IMG/VR virus record: IMGVR_UViG_3300020165_000186
Span: 1 to 20,945 of that record
Length of the DNA stretch: 20,945 nucleotides
Strand: one strand, 5' to 3'
Source of the DNA: a virus
Shown one piece after another: positions 1 to 9,997 of the stretch. The translations under genes were made by a program, and so were the position numbers. Each line of letters begins with the position of its first letter. The first letter of the stretch is position 1. The notes under the pieces are model-generated. The model worked only from the letters and a program-made list of their open reading frames with translations. It was not told where the DNA came from and ran no database searches.

Positions 1-10
1 TTATTGTCAT
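1..10 (-). CDS. Start of a leftward gene cut by the window edge
   Basis: Only the first three codons (Met-Thr-Ile) are inside the window. On the minus strand a clear ribosome binding site, AGAGGTGAC, lies a few bases before the ATG. The non-coding gap behind it (11-77) carries a copy of the conserved late motif. Nothing of the product can be identified. In T7-like genomes the gene after the internal core proteins is often a tail fibre or a lysis gene, but that is position-based inference only. Confidence 0.45.
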
Positions 11-53
11 GTGTCACCTCTGTGTTCTTTTTTCCATTGATTGCACAGAAGCG

Positions 54-66
54 CAACGCACAAAAT
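54..66 (-). promoter_or_regulatory. Conserved late motif, copy 1 (candidate phage promoter)
   Basis: Read on the minus strand this is ATTTTGTGCGTTG, followed by C. It matches copy 2 (10941-10953) over 14 bases and copy 3 (18076-18087) over 12. It sits in a 67-base gap between the gp16-like gene and the next leftward gene, about 44 bases before that gene's start codon. No good sigma-70 -10 box lies at the right distance, which fits a phage-specific promoter or operator better than a host promoter. Its function is inferred from position and recurrence. Confidence 0.5.
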
Positions 67-77
67 ATTTACACAAT

Positions 78-3000
78 TTATGGCCTGTTAGGTAATTGCC
101 CTACAATATCTTTCATCGTGTCTTTAATTACATCACCTGTAGCTACTGTTTCTATAAGAGGAAGCATATTTACAAATTTCTTTGCGCCATCTCCTACATC
201 ACCTTCAATCATAAGCTTTATTGATCGCATCATTTCCAATGTCCAATCTGCTGGTGCGCCACCTACACTTACTGCTGCACCTAATGGATCGTATCCACCG
301 CTATATTTTGGCTGTATTGGAAAACCACTATCAAAACCAAACTCATGTGCCATTGATAGCGTTCTATAAAGCATATCGCTTTGTAGTGCAGCTATACCTG
401 ACATATCAAAAGATCTCATTACTTTATCTTCTATATCCATTTTTTCCCAAGCCCAGTCAGGTGTGCGGAATTTTGTAATACTATATCCAAGTATCATTGC
501 TACAGCTATATGAGCCGTTTTATTTCTTACAGCACCAGCTGCCATATTACCTGTAATTTTGTTTAATGCACCAACCACAAAACTATAAAAAGTAAATGGT
601 AATGCTAAGAAGCCAGATTCAAATCTAACATATCCTGGGACTCTAGAATCTTTTGGCATTTTATCATAGTATGGCAAAGTTCTAGCTATATGATCTGGTA
701 TATATGCTACACCATCCATAGTAATAGGTTTATCTTCTGGACCACCCATGATAACTCTATTCATTACACCCGATCTAAGTGCGTTTCTAAATTCAGTTAC
801 TGCCTCTACGTCAGTCCACGCTTCAGTGTTTGGCTGTATCAAGTCACCACCTTTAGATCTTTGATATGGCATTTTGCTTATACGTTTTGCCATTGCTGGA
901 GTTATATTATACCTAGCTAAAAATTCTTTTTCAAAATCTGAAGCTTGATTTTTTGTTAATCTAATTGATGACTCAATAATTGTATGACCGCGGACTATAC
1001 TGTCTAATATTTTCATACCTACAGTTACAGGGCCAAGTCCATTTGCTACAAAAAATGCATTGTTTAATTTATCAGGTACTGTTTTATTAAACATATTATT
1101 AGATAAACTTTCCATTAACCTTAAGTGTGTAGTTCCTTGTTTTAACTCTAAAGCTTCACCAGCTAATTTTAATTCGTTTGCACCAACGCCCCATTTAACA
1201 TCATCCATTAACCCTATAACTGTACGACCTAACACATTTAACTCATGATCCATAAATATAGATGCAGCGTCACCAAATGCTGCTACACCAGAACCACCAA
1301 GAAACGTCCAGCTTGTTGCTGTTCTAAGCGAATCTGCTATTTTTGTATCCCAAGCATCAGGTCGTTTTAATGCAGCTCCAACTACTCTATCATATGTATG
1401 CACATAATTTTTTATAAACTTATTTATTTTTTTAGGAGGAACATTATCTTTTTTCATATCATTGCGTAATCTATTAATTTTTTCCTCTAATGTCATAAGT
1501 TTGCCATTATCAGGATTTAAATTAGCTTTGTGATATTCTAGTTTTGGCGCAACTCTTGCACCATAGTTAATCATAAGTTCTTTAACGTCAGTAACTAAAT
1601 AATTTTTTATATCTTTATTAGGTATACTTAGTCTTCTAGAGACAAGAGGACCGCTGCGACCATAACCAGTAAAAATAGCGTCAATGGCATCTTCTTCTGT
1701 TTCCTCCATAATGTTTTCAATTGTTTCTTCTGCTCTACGATACAATGAATCTGGATCAGTTGCTAGTTTTTGCATAATATAAAAACCATTAGCATCTTTA
1801 CTAATTACAGTAGGATCTTTTTTATATGCCTCTATAAGAGCGTTTCTAAATCCATCTCTATCTTTGTGTATTTTTTTTCTATTAAATATTCTAGGTAAAT
1901 CATATTTAGTTTTTGCAGTTTTCTTGTCATTAAATTTAATAACTTCAGCTGCATTGTCTATTTTTGCTCTTATTTCTTTAATTGCTGTATTTAAATCAAC
2001 TAAACCTTTTTCCATTTTTTTTGTTAAATTTAATTTACTATGCGCTAATTGTAATTCTTCTATAGATTTAGCATTATTAATTGTGTCAAATTGTTTGTTA
2101 AAATTATCAATCTGATCTTGGTATTTTGTTATTGTATCTTGCACATCAGCTTTTAATTTAACTTGCTTAGATGTTAAACCTCTATTACTTTCTTGTGCAA
2201 TAATTGATCTTTGTATTACTTTTTGCTTATCTATAATAGCTTGCATTGCATCTATTTCAGAAGACATCCATCTTTTATTTTGATCAATTATTTTATTAGT
2301 AACGCTTATTACCTCAAACGCTCTACCTAAATCTTTATTGTAAGATTCTTCAAATACATCACGTTTATTTATTAAACCTATTTCTTCAAGCTCTTTACCA
2401 AATGGCTCAAAATACCCTCTTACAGCTTGCATAGCTTGCGCTTCTTGTGGAGATACTTTGTCGTATGGAACATCATCCATAATTAATTGACCAATATGGC
2501 TTTGCCATTCAGACGGAGGAAAAGCACTCATACCAATTCTTTTTCTTACACTTTCAATTGGCCCTGCAAGATTTACATTAAGAACTTCTGGTTTTCCTCT
2601 AGGGCTTACTTCTCTATAGCCATTATCAACTACTTCCATAGCTTTGTACCATTCGCCTTGTCTGCGACCAGCATTTATAAACACAGAATTACCAACACTT
2701 TTACCCATTTGATTTGCAACTAATGGTAATCCATTAGAACCACCAAGTAATAACATTTCTTCAGTATATTTATCTGGTATATCTTTATCTGTAACAGTTG
2801 CTTTTAGTGGGCTTGGTATCATTTTTCCAAACCAAGATTCATTAAACCATTTTCCAGTGTATGATAATGGAGTTCCATCTTTTGTTGGCCTTGAATTTAC
2901 ACTATTTAAAAATTGTTTATATTTTGTACTATAATTTCTAACTCTTACTTTTCCATTTCGTGGACGTTCAATATATTTTCCAAGACCATAGCCAAATGCA

Positions 3001-3668
3001 CTTGAGATTGCTGTATCAGCCATAGTGCTAAGAGAAGCAGCAAACATAATATCATCTACTTCATCAGGGTTTACGCCTATATCTGTAAATGCTGTTGTTA
3101 TATTATATGCACCACTTGTTACCGCAGCATCTAATGCAGCTATTTTTGATAGCTCTTTACCTGTATACCTTTTGCCTGTTAGCAGTGCATTTGCTCTAGC
3201 AACTTGCTTTAAGCTACCTTTAAGGCCACCTTTATATAAAGCATATCCTGTTGCTCTTGATAAATTTACAGCAACATATGGTGTAGCTATTGTAACTGGT
3301 AGCAATGGATCACTTACAAATGCAGTTAAAGTAGAAGCATTGTTCATAGATTCTTTATCTCTATTTTTTCTGCTAATATAATCTAATGCTGACAAAAAGT
3401 TTTCTTCGCTGCCTATTCCATACGCTCTTAAATATTGTGCGTCTTGTGAATAAAGATCGTTATTTTCAATATATGTTTCAATTCTATCATTTGAATCTGG
3501 ATCGTAAGGTGTATCACTTGTGTAAAATTTTAATTGCTGTAAAGGCGCAGAAAAAAGTCTACGTGATTGTGCGTTAAATGCTTGCCCATAACTTGTTTTT
3601 GTTATGTCTCTTGGTTTACCTTGAGTCTGAGAATATACTGGTGCTAATGGAATTTCTATATCTGCCAT
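78..3668 (-). CDS. Internal virion protein, T7 gp16-like (DNA-ejection protein)
   Basis: This 1196-residue protein is the last of three internal-core-type genes. In T7, gp14, gp15 and gp16 form the core inside the capsid and are ejected into the cell envelope as a channel for DNA entry; T7 gp16 is 1318 residues. Visible here are hydrophobic or amphipathic segments near residues 113-146 and 205-230, a long charged helical stretch at about 470-580 that is probably coiled coil, and further hydrophobic segments in the C-terminal third, such as the stretch containing SWTFLGGSGVAAFG. I see no lytic transglycosylase (SLT) motif at the N terminus, where T7 gp16 has one. The start codon overlaps the gp15-like stop (TGATG), indicating translational coupling. 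The role rests on size, position and general character, so the exact family is inferred. Confidence 0.72.
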   Translation of the reverse strand: MADIEIPLAPVYSQTQGKPRDITKTSYGQAFNAQSRRLFSAPLQQLKFYTSDTPYDPDSNDRIETYIENNDLYSQDAQYLRAYGIGSEENFLSALDYISRKNRDKESMNNASTLTAFVSDPLLPVTIATPYVAVNLSRATGYALYKGGLKGSLKQVARANALLTGKRYTGKELSKIAALDAAVTSGAYNITTAFTDIGVNPDEVDDIMFAASLSTMADTAISSAFGYGLGKYIERPRNGKVRVRNYSTKYKQFLNSVNSRPTKDGTPLSYTGKWFNESWFGKMIPSPLKATVTDKDIPDKYTEEMLLLGGSNGLPLVANQMGKSVGNSVFINAGRRQGEWYKAMEVVDNGYREVSPRGKPEVLNVNLAGPIESVRKRIGMSAFPPSEWQSHIGQLIMDDVPYDKVSPQEAQAMQAVRGYFEPFGKELEEIGLINKRDVFEESYNKDLGRAFEVISVTNKIIDQNKRWMSSEIDAMQAIIDKQKVIQRSIIAQESNRGLTSKQVKLKADVQDTITKYQDQIDNFNKQFDTINNAKSIEELQLAHSKLNLTKKMEKGLVDLNTAIKEIRAKIDNAAEVIKFNDKKTAKTKYDLPRIFNRKKIHKDRDGFRNALIEAYKKDPTVISKDANGFYIMQKLATDPDSLYRRAEETIENIMEETEEDAIDAIFTGYGRSGPLVSRRLSIPNKDIKNYLVTDVKELMINYGARVAPKLEYHKANLNPDNGKLMTLEEKINRLRNDMKKDNVPPKKINKFIKNYVHTYDRVVGAALKRPDAWDTKIADSLRTATSWTFLGGSGVAAFGDAASIFMDHELNVLGRTVIGLMDDVKWGVGANELKLAGEALELKQGTTHLRLMESLSNNMFNKTVPDKLNNAFFVANGLGPVTVGMKILDSIVRGHTIIESSIRLTKNQASDFEKEFLARYNITPAMAKRISKMPYQRSKGGDLIQPNTEAWTDVEAVTEFRNALRSGVMNRVIMGGPEDKPITMDGVAYIPDHIARTLPYYDKMPKDSRVPGYVRFESGFLALPFTFYSFVVGALNKITGNMAAGAVRNKTAHIAVAMILGYSITKFRTPDWAWEKMDIEDKVMRSFDMSGIAALQSDMLYRTLSMAHEFGFDSGFPIQPKYSGGYDPLGAAVSVGGAPADWTLEMMRSIKLMIEGDVGDGAKKFVNMLPLIETVATGDVIKDTMKDIVGQLPNRP

Positions 3669-6600
3669 CAGTTATTGTCCCCATAAGATAATTCTTTTCT
3701 TGCATCAAATATTTCTTTAATTTGCTCTTCTGTGTAAACCTGCAAAAGTTGTGGATATTCATCAAGAAGTTTAAGCTGTTCATAGCTTTTAAAAAATTCA
3801 CGCGATGCTAAAACTTCAATAAAAGATTTTGACCTTACAGATAAATCAGGACTCATTAATGCGCTACCATGTTGTTGATATGTAACAAATCTATCTTTAG
3901 CTTTTCCTTCTTCATCTGACGGAATTAAAGTGTATTGCTCTCCGTTTATAGGTATTTCTTCCCATCTATCAAAATCATTTATAAAACCTGCTATATATTT
4001 AGGTTGTCCATTTGCAAAAGAAACTGTGTCAGGTTTCCAAACAATAGACGCAATTAAAGTATCATAGCCTTGCCTAACTCTTTCTTGGTTATATAAATTT
4101 GCAGATGCATCATAAGAACCTTCTTGAAATCCCATTGACTCCAAAACTGTGCCAACTAACAAACCAGCATTCATACCAAGTATATCTCTAAATCCTTGTT
4201 TGACTTGATCAAAAGTTGTCGTTTCTCCTAGCAATGGGCTGTCTGGATTACTAGCAATTAAAGCATCTGTAAGATTGCCAACTGATTCTAAAAAGTCAGT
4301 TTTGCTTATATGTGAAGATATAGCATACTCAACTGCTCCATCTATAGTTGGTGCAATAACATTAGAATCTGCTTTTGCGCTTATGTCTTTTGTATAATCT
4401 TGTATATATTCATTAACATATTCATCTGTTATAATGTTTCCTCTAGCTTTAGCCATTTTTAAACCAGCTATTATTTGCGCTTTGTAATTTGCACTCATAT
4501 TTTTATCATCAAAATAACGAATTAAGTTTTTGTATTTTTTATTATCTTTTGACAAATCAATTAATATATCTTGCTCAACATTTCCTTCATACGCATTAAG
4601 TTCAAACATTGCTGTAGAAGGAAGTATGCCTTCTTTTTTTGCTGTATAATGGGCAGCTGCTAATTTGTTGTAAGCACCTTTGCTAATTTTATTCTTTAAT
4701 CTATCACCTACATATGGTGTTCCAGCAGATGTTGTTTGTGCATTTGTATATTGTGACCACAAACCTGCTGCTGTATTTATATCATCTTCATTTTGTGAGT
4801 TTACTACATTTTCAAAATAAGTTTTTACAGCTGGAAACATATTATTATTACCAAGCTCTTGAAATAACTCTTCATACATTTTTATATTACTAGAATTTAT
4901 TAATAAATTTTCACCATAAACTTGATCTTGATAAAATTTAAGATCGTCTTCTGGTACTTGGCCTTGGCCTTCCATTGTAATACCAATAATGTTTAATCTT
5001 TTATTGGTTAAATTTGTATCAATTTCACGTTTTATATCATTTAGTCTTGCTTGTATGGATCTATTTACCACTGTTGGTATGTCATCAAATGCATTTCTGT
5101 AAGCTGTAAGTACATATTTACCATCATCAGATAATGCAGCCTCATCGTGTAGAGTTGGATTTTCAAGCATACCTTTAATTTTTATTAATTCATTATAAGA
5201 CACACCTCTTTGCCTTGCTAACCTATTCATAGTATGACCAAATATAGTACCTAAAGAATCTAGCTTTGATTGTTGATCTTTAAATTTACCATTTAATATT
5301 GCTTTTTGAAATTTAGTATAATCATTTACAGGGTCTTGTGATGTAGCCATGTTTCTTAAATTATTTTGTATTTGTTTTTCTACTTTATCTATAACTAAAG
5401 AATCTCTTGTTCTTATAAATGTAGCTTTAGTTGTTAAATATTTTACTAAATCACCCCTACCTTTAACATCCATATCTATAATAAATTGTGCTAACTCGCC
5501 TGTATTTTCAAATAGTTCGTTTCTTTGTATTTGATGTTGGTCAAGCAATGCAGTTAAACTAACTACATCTGGATTTGGTTTATTTAATTCAAGTTGAAGG
5601 TTGTTTATCTTTTCTTCATCATCTGAAGCAAAATCTATTTTCATAGATATATAATGTGTTAATAAACCTTCTTTAACTGCAGCCCTTGTATCAACAGGTA
5701 CACCTTTTACTAATTCATTTATTTGCTCAACTGTTGTTACTGAACTTAATTTTGGAATTAATAATGTTGTATAATTATCTTTTGCAGTTTCTATATATTC
5801 TTCTGTTCTAACGCTAGAATTTTCTAATGCATTAGCTAATGTTTCTGGTTTAGTATCTAACAGTGCATCTATAGTTAATTGTCTTAATTCAAAATTTTGT
5901 ATAGTTTCTGGTTTACTTAATAAGCTAAGAAATTCTTTTTGTTGCACGCTATCAAACTCTGCGTATTGTTGTGCTAAAGATGTGTGCGCTGATAACAATT
6001 GTAAGCTGTCTATTTTCTCCATTCTTTGTGTGTATTGTGGAAATGTAAGACCGCCAGTATTTTTTAATCTTTCGCTACGCGCTCTTTCTATATCTAAATT
6101 TTCTAACACATCAAGATGTGAAGTTGTACCGCTTGTTACAGCTTCTTTAATTGAAGCCATATGATTATAGCCAACAGTAAGATCATTTAACAAAATAGAT
6201 TTTCTACTATTTTCTATTTCTTCTGCTTTCATAGAAGTATATGTTTTAGACGCATAAGCTGTACCAGACTCATTTATATAACGACTAAAGTAAGTATCTT
6301 CTCCATCTGCGTTAATCATGCTAGCAACATGACTACTAATTAATTCATTATAATGGTCTGCATTTCTTGCAAATTTTGCATAGTGTGCGCCTTGCGCAGC
6401 TAACTCTTTGTCAACAGATTCTTCAAAGCGTGCATTAATTATTTCTTGAAATGAACTTGCTGCAATTTGTCCATATTCTTCTGGTGGTTGATATACTTTT
6501 GGTTGATTTGTTTTTGGGTCTAACGCAACAATGTCACTAGAAGACAATGACATAGCTTTTTCCGCACCAATTTTATTTGCTTCTACAGCTGCACTTTTAA

Positions 6601-6727
6601 AAGCACGATTGCTAAACTCATTTGCTTGTGCGGCTACTTGTTCCCACAACTCAGCTTCGCCTGTGTTTATTCTGCGCACGCCAACTGGCTTATTAAAAAC
6701 TTGTGTTTGTTGTCTTATAACAGCCAT
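3668..6727 (-). CDS. Internal virion protein, T7 gp15-like
   Basis: This 1019-residue, almost entirely helical, charged protein has no signal peptide or convincing membrane segment. It lies between the gp14-like and gp16-like genes, exactly where T7 has gp15 (747 residues), the middle ring of the internal core and ejection conduit. The N terminus (AVIRQQTQVFNKPVGVRR) is basic and is followed by long alanine- and glutamate-rich helices. A ribosome binding site AGGA precedes the ATG by seven bases, and a 9-base gap separates it from the gp14-like gene. The coding strand is notably A-rich, as in the next gene. It is longer than T7 gp15, which is common in marine relatives. Identity is inferred from order and overall character, not from a conserved catalytic motif. 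Confidence 0.7.
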   Translation of the reverse strand: MAVIRQQTQVFNKPVGVRRINTGEAELWEQVAAQANEFSNRAFKSAAVEANKIGAEKAMSLSSSDIVALDPKTNQPKVYQPPEEYGQIAASSFQEIINARFEESVDKELAAQGAHYAKFARNADHYNELISSHVASMINADGEDTYFSRYINESGTAYASKTYTSMKAEEIENSRKSILLNDLTVGYNHMASIKEAVTSGTTSHLDVLENLDIERARSERLKNTGGLTFPQYTQRMEKIDSLQLLSAHTSLAQQYAEFDSVQQKEFLSLLSKPETIQNFELRQLTIDALLDTKPETLANALENSSVRTEEYIETAKDNYTTLLIPKLSSVTTVEQINELVKGVPVDTRAAVKEGLLTHYISMKIDFASDDEEKINNLQLELNKPNPDVVSLTALLDQHQIQRNELFENTGELAQFIIDMDVKGRGDLVKYLTTKATFIRTRDSLVIDKVEKQIQNNLRNMATSQDPVNDYTKFQKAILNGKFKDQQSKLDSLGTIFGHTMNRLARQRGVSYNELIKIKGMLENPTLHDEAALSDDGKYVLTAYRNAFDDIPTVVNRSIQARLNDIKREIDTNLTNKRLNIIGITMEGQGQVPEDDLKFYQDQVYGENLLINSSNIKMYEELFQELGNNNMFPAVKTYFENVVNSQNEDDINTAAGLWSQYTNAQTTSAGTPYVGDRLKNKISKGAYNKLAAAHYTAKKEGILPSTAMFELNAYEGNVEQDILIDLSKDNKKYKNLIRYFDDKNMSANYKAQIIAGLKMAKARGNIITDEYVNEYIQDYTKDISAKADSNVIAPTIDGAVEYAISSHISKTDFLESVGNLTDALIASNPDSPLLGETTTFDQVKQGFRDILGMNAGLLVGTVLESMGFQEGSYDASANLYNQERVRQGYDTLIASIVWKPDTVSFANGQPKYIAGFINDFDRWEEIPINGEQYTLIPSDEEGKAKDRFVTYQQHGSALMSPDLSVRSKSFIEVLASREFFKSYEQLKLLDEYPQLLQVYTEEQIKEIFDARKELSYGDNN

Positions 6728-6736
6728 GTTTTATTC

Positions 6737-7180
6737 CTATGTTTTAGTTTTTTGATAATCGTGTATACCTTGCGCCACAGTTCCAGCGGCCTGTAGCAAA
6801 GAAGCACGTTTAGCATTTTTACCAGCGCGGCGTAGAGCCATAGCCTCTCTAGTTCTTGCGCTAGCCTCCATGTTTCTTTGTTGTGATAATCTGCTTAGAT
6901 CTTCAGCGGCTATTTCTTTTTGTTTTTCTAAGAATGCTTCAACTGATCTATCTGATCCTATGTCACGACCACTGGCTGCAAACATTGCTACATTTGTTTT
7001 TGTTGCAATATCGTACTCGTATCTGCGTTGCGCTGCTTGTTGCAGTGCTAACACTTCACCCTGTTCACGTTCAGTCTCAGTGTTAAATGCATCCATTCTA
7101 GCTGCATCTTCTTTAGCCTTACCTGCCTGTATTGAGGCATATGCTGATATTCCAGCGCTAAGTAATTGAAAAAAAGCCAT
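6737..7180 (-). CDS. Internal virion protein, T7 gp14-like
   Basis: A 147-residue alanine-rich helical protein. It starts with a hydrophobic segment (AFFQLLSAGISAYASIQAGK) and continues with glutamine- and arginine-rich helices containing FAASGRDIGS near the middle and repeated ARTREA/LRRAGKNAK-type sequence. This is the pattern of T7 gp14 (196 residues), which is ejected first and lodges in the outer membrane. The ATG overlaps the stop of the tail tubular B gene (TAATG). Order (tail tubular B, gp14, gp15, gp16) matches T7. Confidence is fairly high because both sequence character and synteny agree. Confidence 0.78.
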   Translation of the reverse strand: MAFFQLLSAGISAYASIQAGKAKEDAARMDAFNTETEREQGEVLALQQAAQRRYEYDIATKTNVAMFAASGRDIGSDRSVEAFLEKQKEIAAEDLSRLSQQRNMEASARTREAMALRRAGKNAKRASLLQAAGTVAQGIHDYQKTKT

Positions 7181-9369
7181 TATGTAATCAACTCCGATAT
7201 TAAACCATTAATTTGTAATGGCATGGGATCAACTTGCTCGATAGTAACTTGTGGGTTTCTACCATATCCTAAAAGCCTAACCTCTTTATTGCCTGTAAAT
7301 CCAGTAATATTATTGATAGTCCTATTATTTACTTTAACAGATGTAGAGTCTTTCATATTAAGTACAACTGTACTTATACCCCTTACATCGCCTGTAACTG
7401 GCCCATTTGCAGCCACAGTATCTACAGGATTAGTAATTACTTTAGATGTAAACTTTTTACCTACATAGAAATGTGTATAGCTACTGTGCGCTGTCATAGT
7501 AATATTACCACCGCTTACAGTAAACTCGCCTAAGTAAACCTTATCTGTACCATCGTAACCAATAACATCTACTGTACCGCTAGAATACAAACTACTTACA
7601 TCTACTGTGCCACTACCATACGCAACGTATAAATAGTTATCTAAGCCTATGTCGTCTACAAACTCTGACAATACATAGTTATTATTTATATCTTTTGCAT
7701 AATAAAATAACCTATCACCTACAGACGCAGTTGCTAAGAAGTCGCCTTGCGTTGTAACTCTTGTCCAAGCTGCACGTTTTTCCGCCCTGTTAGAACTAAA
7801 CAATGCCATGTCACCATTGCCCATAACTAAAGCTGCATAAGATTCTTGAGTTTTAAATCCAGAATGCACTACTGCTATATCAACTGGGTTAACTATTGTA
7901 TGACTTGCAACTGTAGATACACCTGTAGATATGTAAGCATCTTCTGCATCAGAGTATATGTATTCGCGTACTGCTCTACCACCACGCTCAACAAATATAG
8001 TAGCACCATCAATAGACGTAGGTAATACAAACTCAGTACCAAATGGTGTTTGCTTTCTTATCTGTGCATTTGTAGGTGTAATAGCTTGGTTAAGATATGT
8101 TGGTACATATAACTCATCTGATAGCGTAAAGATCTGTAGGTCACGATTTGACCTCATATATCTTATTTCATTTACATCACCTGTAGCCGCAACCAAGTTT
8201 ATAGCGTCAGTATCAGCACCTTCGCCAACATCGTAGTTAAAGAACTCACCTAGCTGACTCATAAATATTGTATCAGGTTCAGCTATTGTGCCAGCAAAAC
8301 ATAGCCTATTTTCATGGAATGTAACAGCAGCTGGATACCCACGTAATGCAGAGAAAGATTGCTCGTCCCATATTGTAGTCGTTGCGTTCGAGCTTATTTT
8401 AACAAAACCACCACCATCTTCAGAAGCATTTGCGGTAGTGCTAGAAACAATACTGTATGTATTTTCGTCTATAATTGATAATATTGATTTAGTTCCATTG
8501 ATATTACTTGCATTAATACCACCAACAGCTACAGCATCTGCAACTACAATAGTAGCACCACCTGTTAACCCATGACCTATATGCGTAACCTCAATAACAT
8601 TTGACCCATCTCTAGTGCGCAATGGGTTAGAGACTGTAAGCCTAGTAGATAATTCTCTTATTACAGTACCAGTAGCAATCGTTGATGATGTTACTGAATC
8701 TATTCTTATTTCATTACCACCATATCTCAATACAACATTGTTATGTTTTCCTGTTGTATCAAAGTAAGCGGAGCTAGCGGTTAATGTTCTACCGCTACCT
8801 TCAGTATATGAACTTACTGTTAATGTTTGGTTAGTGCTATGAAACACACTGTATGGTTGATATGTATCTTTATTGTCATAGCTTGTATCGAAACTAAATA
8901 CACTAACCTCAAATGTTGTAAGGCTTGTTCTTGTAAGCATACGTGGCGCAAACAATGGGTGACATATAAACATAACGTCACCATATTGCGCAGTATTGTA
9001 TTGATGTATGTAGTCTTTATCAAACGGCAGCACATTGCTTTGTGTGTCTTGTGTAATCGTAGCTACTAAACTTAAATTATTATTAGCAGTAATTCTCCAG
9101 CACAGTATGTATGCTTCACCAATACCAATTATATACTCTTCGTTATCGTCAAATATAAATGGAGCTAAGTACAACTCCTTATTGGTTTGTGTATTTTTGT
9201 AATGAAACTTAGCACCATGTCGTTTCTTTACAGCACCTTCTGGCAATACAATCATATTTTCTAGGCTTTGTGCAGACGCAGCATAGATAGGACTATCAGT
9301 CCTCATTACAGTATTGTCACTTATTTCTCCGTACTGAAAGCTATTCTGTGGGATTCTTACCTTCTGCAT
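7180..9369 (-). CDS. Tail tubular protein B (T7 gp12-like nozzle)
   Basis: A 729-residue protein that forms the tail nozzle below the adaptor ring; T7 gp12 is 794 residues. Family-typical features are an N-terminal region with LPEGAVKKRHGAKFHY (residues 42-57) and the hallmark GYPAAVTFHENRLCFAG at residues 344-360. A MRSNRDLQIFTLSDELYV stretch follows. Residues about 248-322 look like an inserted beta domain (VIEVTHIGHGLTGG, then an Asn-Gly-Thr turn, DENTYSIV and a closing Gly-Gly). This resembles the repeat often labelled ubiquitin-activating E1 FCCH-like in phage tail proteins. The start overlaps the stop of the tail tubular A gene (TAATG), so the two are probably translated in step. Confidence 0.9.
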   Translation of the reverse strand: MQKVRIPQNSFQYGEISDNTVMRTDSPIYAASAQSLENMIVLPEGAVKKRHGAKFHYKNTQTNKELYLAPFIFDDNEEYIIGIGEAYILCWRITANNNLSLVATITQDTQSNVLPFDKDYIHQYNTAQYGDVMFICHPLFAPRMLTRTSLTTFEVSVFSFDTSYDNKDTYQPYSVFHSTNQTLTVSSYTEGSGRTLTASSAYFDTTGKHNNVVLRYGGNEIRIDSVTSSTIATGTVIRELSTRLTVSNPLRTRDGSNVIEVTHIGHGLTGGATIVVADAVAVGGINASNINGTKSILSIIDENTYSIVSSTTANASEDGGGFVKISSNATTTIWDEQSFSALRGYPAAVTFHENRLCFAGTIAEPDTIFMSQLGEFFNYDVGEGADTDAINLVAATGDVNEIRYMRSNRDLQIFTLSDELYVPTYLNQAITPTNAQIRKQTPFGTEFVLPTSIDGATIFVERGGRAVREYIYSDAEDAYISTGVSTVASHTIVNPVDIAVVHSGFKTQESYAALVMGNGDMALFSSNRAEKRAAWTRVTTQGDFLATASVGDRLFYYAKDINNNYVLSEFVDDIGLDNYLYVAYGSGTVDVSSLYSSGTVDVIGYDGTDKVYLGEFTVSGGNITMTAHSSYTHFYVGKKFTSKVITNPVDTVAANGPVTGDVRGISTVVLNMKDSTSVKVNNRTINNITGFTGNKEVRLLGYGRNPQVTIEQVDPMPLQINGLISELIT

Positions 9370-9947
9370 TAGCTACGCCTTTGTGCTATAAACCTTGATG
9401 TCATTAACTTGCGCGTTGTTTGCTGCTGCGAGTCAAGTCGTCTAGCTTTTATCATCTGTCTTTCAGCTTGTTGATCCATCATACTACCTAAAGAAGCATC
9501 CCTAGCTATAGATATTGACAGCATTGCAGCCACTTGAAACTCTACAGCAAGTGTAAAGTATGAAGGCCATGTGGCCTCAGTAGCGCGGTATATGTAATCT
9601 GCTACAACAACTTCATTGGTTGATGTATCGCAGTATATCTTATCGCCATATGTGTCATATATAATTGGATCATCGTTAACTGTTACTGCACTAAGCATAA
9701 GAAGATCTGATGGCATTTGGTATGCAGCATCATATCTACTTGTAGGCGCAGCAGCTAATCTATTTAATACTTGTTGGTTAGTTGCAAATCTCCAGCGTGT
9801 ACTTGTTAACGCTGCTCTTGCTATGTCTTCGTACATTGCGTCAACTACATCAGCCTCGGCTGTACCTTCATCAAAGGATGAAATAGGAGAACCGCCCATA
9901 AGGACGGAAGCGCGTGAACATACTTTTATTGGTGTATTTGCTGGCAT
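9369..9947 (-). CDS. Tail tubular protein A (T7 gp11-like adaptor)
   Basis: This 192-residue protein is close to T7 gp11 (196 residues), the gatekeeper ring joining the portal to the nozzle. Typical features are an N-terminal CSRASVLMGGSPISSF segment, then ARAALTSTRWRFATNQQVLN (the Ala-Trp-Arg-Phe-Ala region common in this family), YQMPSDLLML, and a helical C terminus rich in Gln and Arg. It is the first gene after the capsid terminator, with a weak ribosome site (AGGTTGAAGAA) before the ATG. It is followed without a gap by tail tubular protein B. Confidence 0.9.
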   Translation of the reverse strand: MPANTPIKVCSRASVLMGGSPISSFDEGTAEADVVDAMYEDIARAALTSTRWRFATNQQVLNRLAAAPTSRYDAAYQMPSDLLMLSAVTVNDDPIIYDTYGDKIYCDTSTNEVVVADYIYRATEATWPSYFTLAVEFQVAAMLSISIARDASLGSMMDQQAERQMIKARRLDSQQQTTRKLMTSRFIAQRRS

Positions 9948-9973
9948 TTCTTCAACCTATATATTGGAGTTAA

Positions 9974-9991
9974 AGGGGGCCGAAGCCCCCT
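9974..9991 (-). terminator. Rho-independent-type terminator after the capsid gene
   Basis: On the minus strand the transcript reads AGGGGGC-TTCG-GCCCCCT followed by TTAA: a perfect 7-bp, very GC-rich stem with a UUCG tetraloop and a short U run. It begins 7 bases after the capsid stop codon, in the 50-base gap before tail tubular A. T7 has its main late terminator in exactly this place, after gene 10. The short U tract suggests partial termination, letting some transcription continue into the tail genes. On the plus strand the same hairpin is followed by TAAAAT, so it is unlikely to stop plus-strand transcription. Confidence 0.8.
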
Positions 9992-9997
9992 AAAATA

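Noticed and set aside
3025-3381. Plus-strand open frames opposite the large internal protein genes
   Set aside because: They are antisense to well-supported minus-strand genes, hydrophobic from complementing codons, and lack ribosome sites.
3567-3575. TTGTGCGTT on the plus strand
   Set aside because: It matches nine bases in the opposite orientation within codons of the gp16-like gene; chance is likely.
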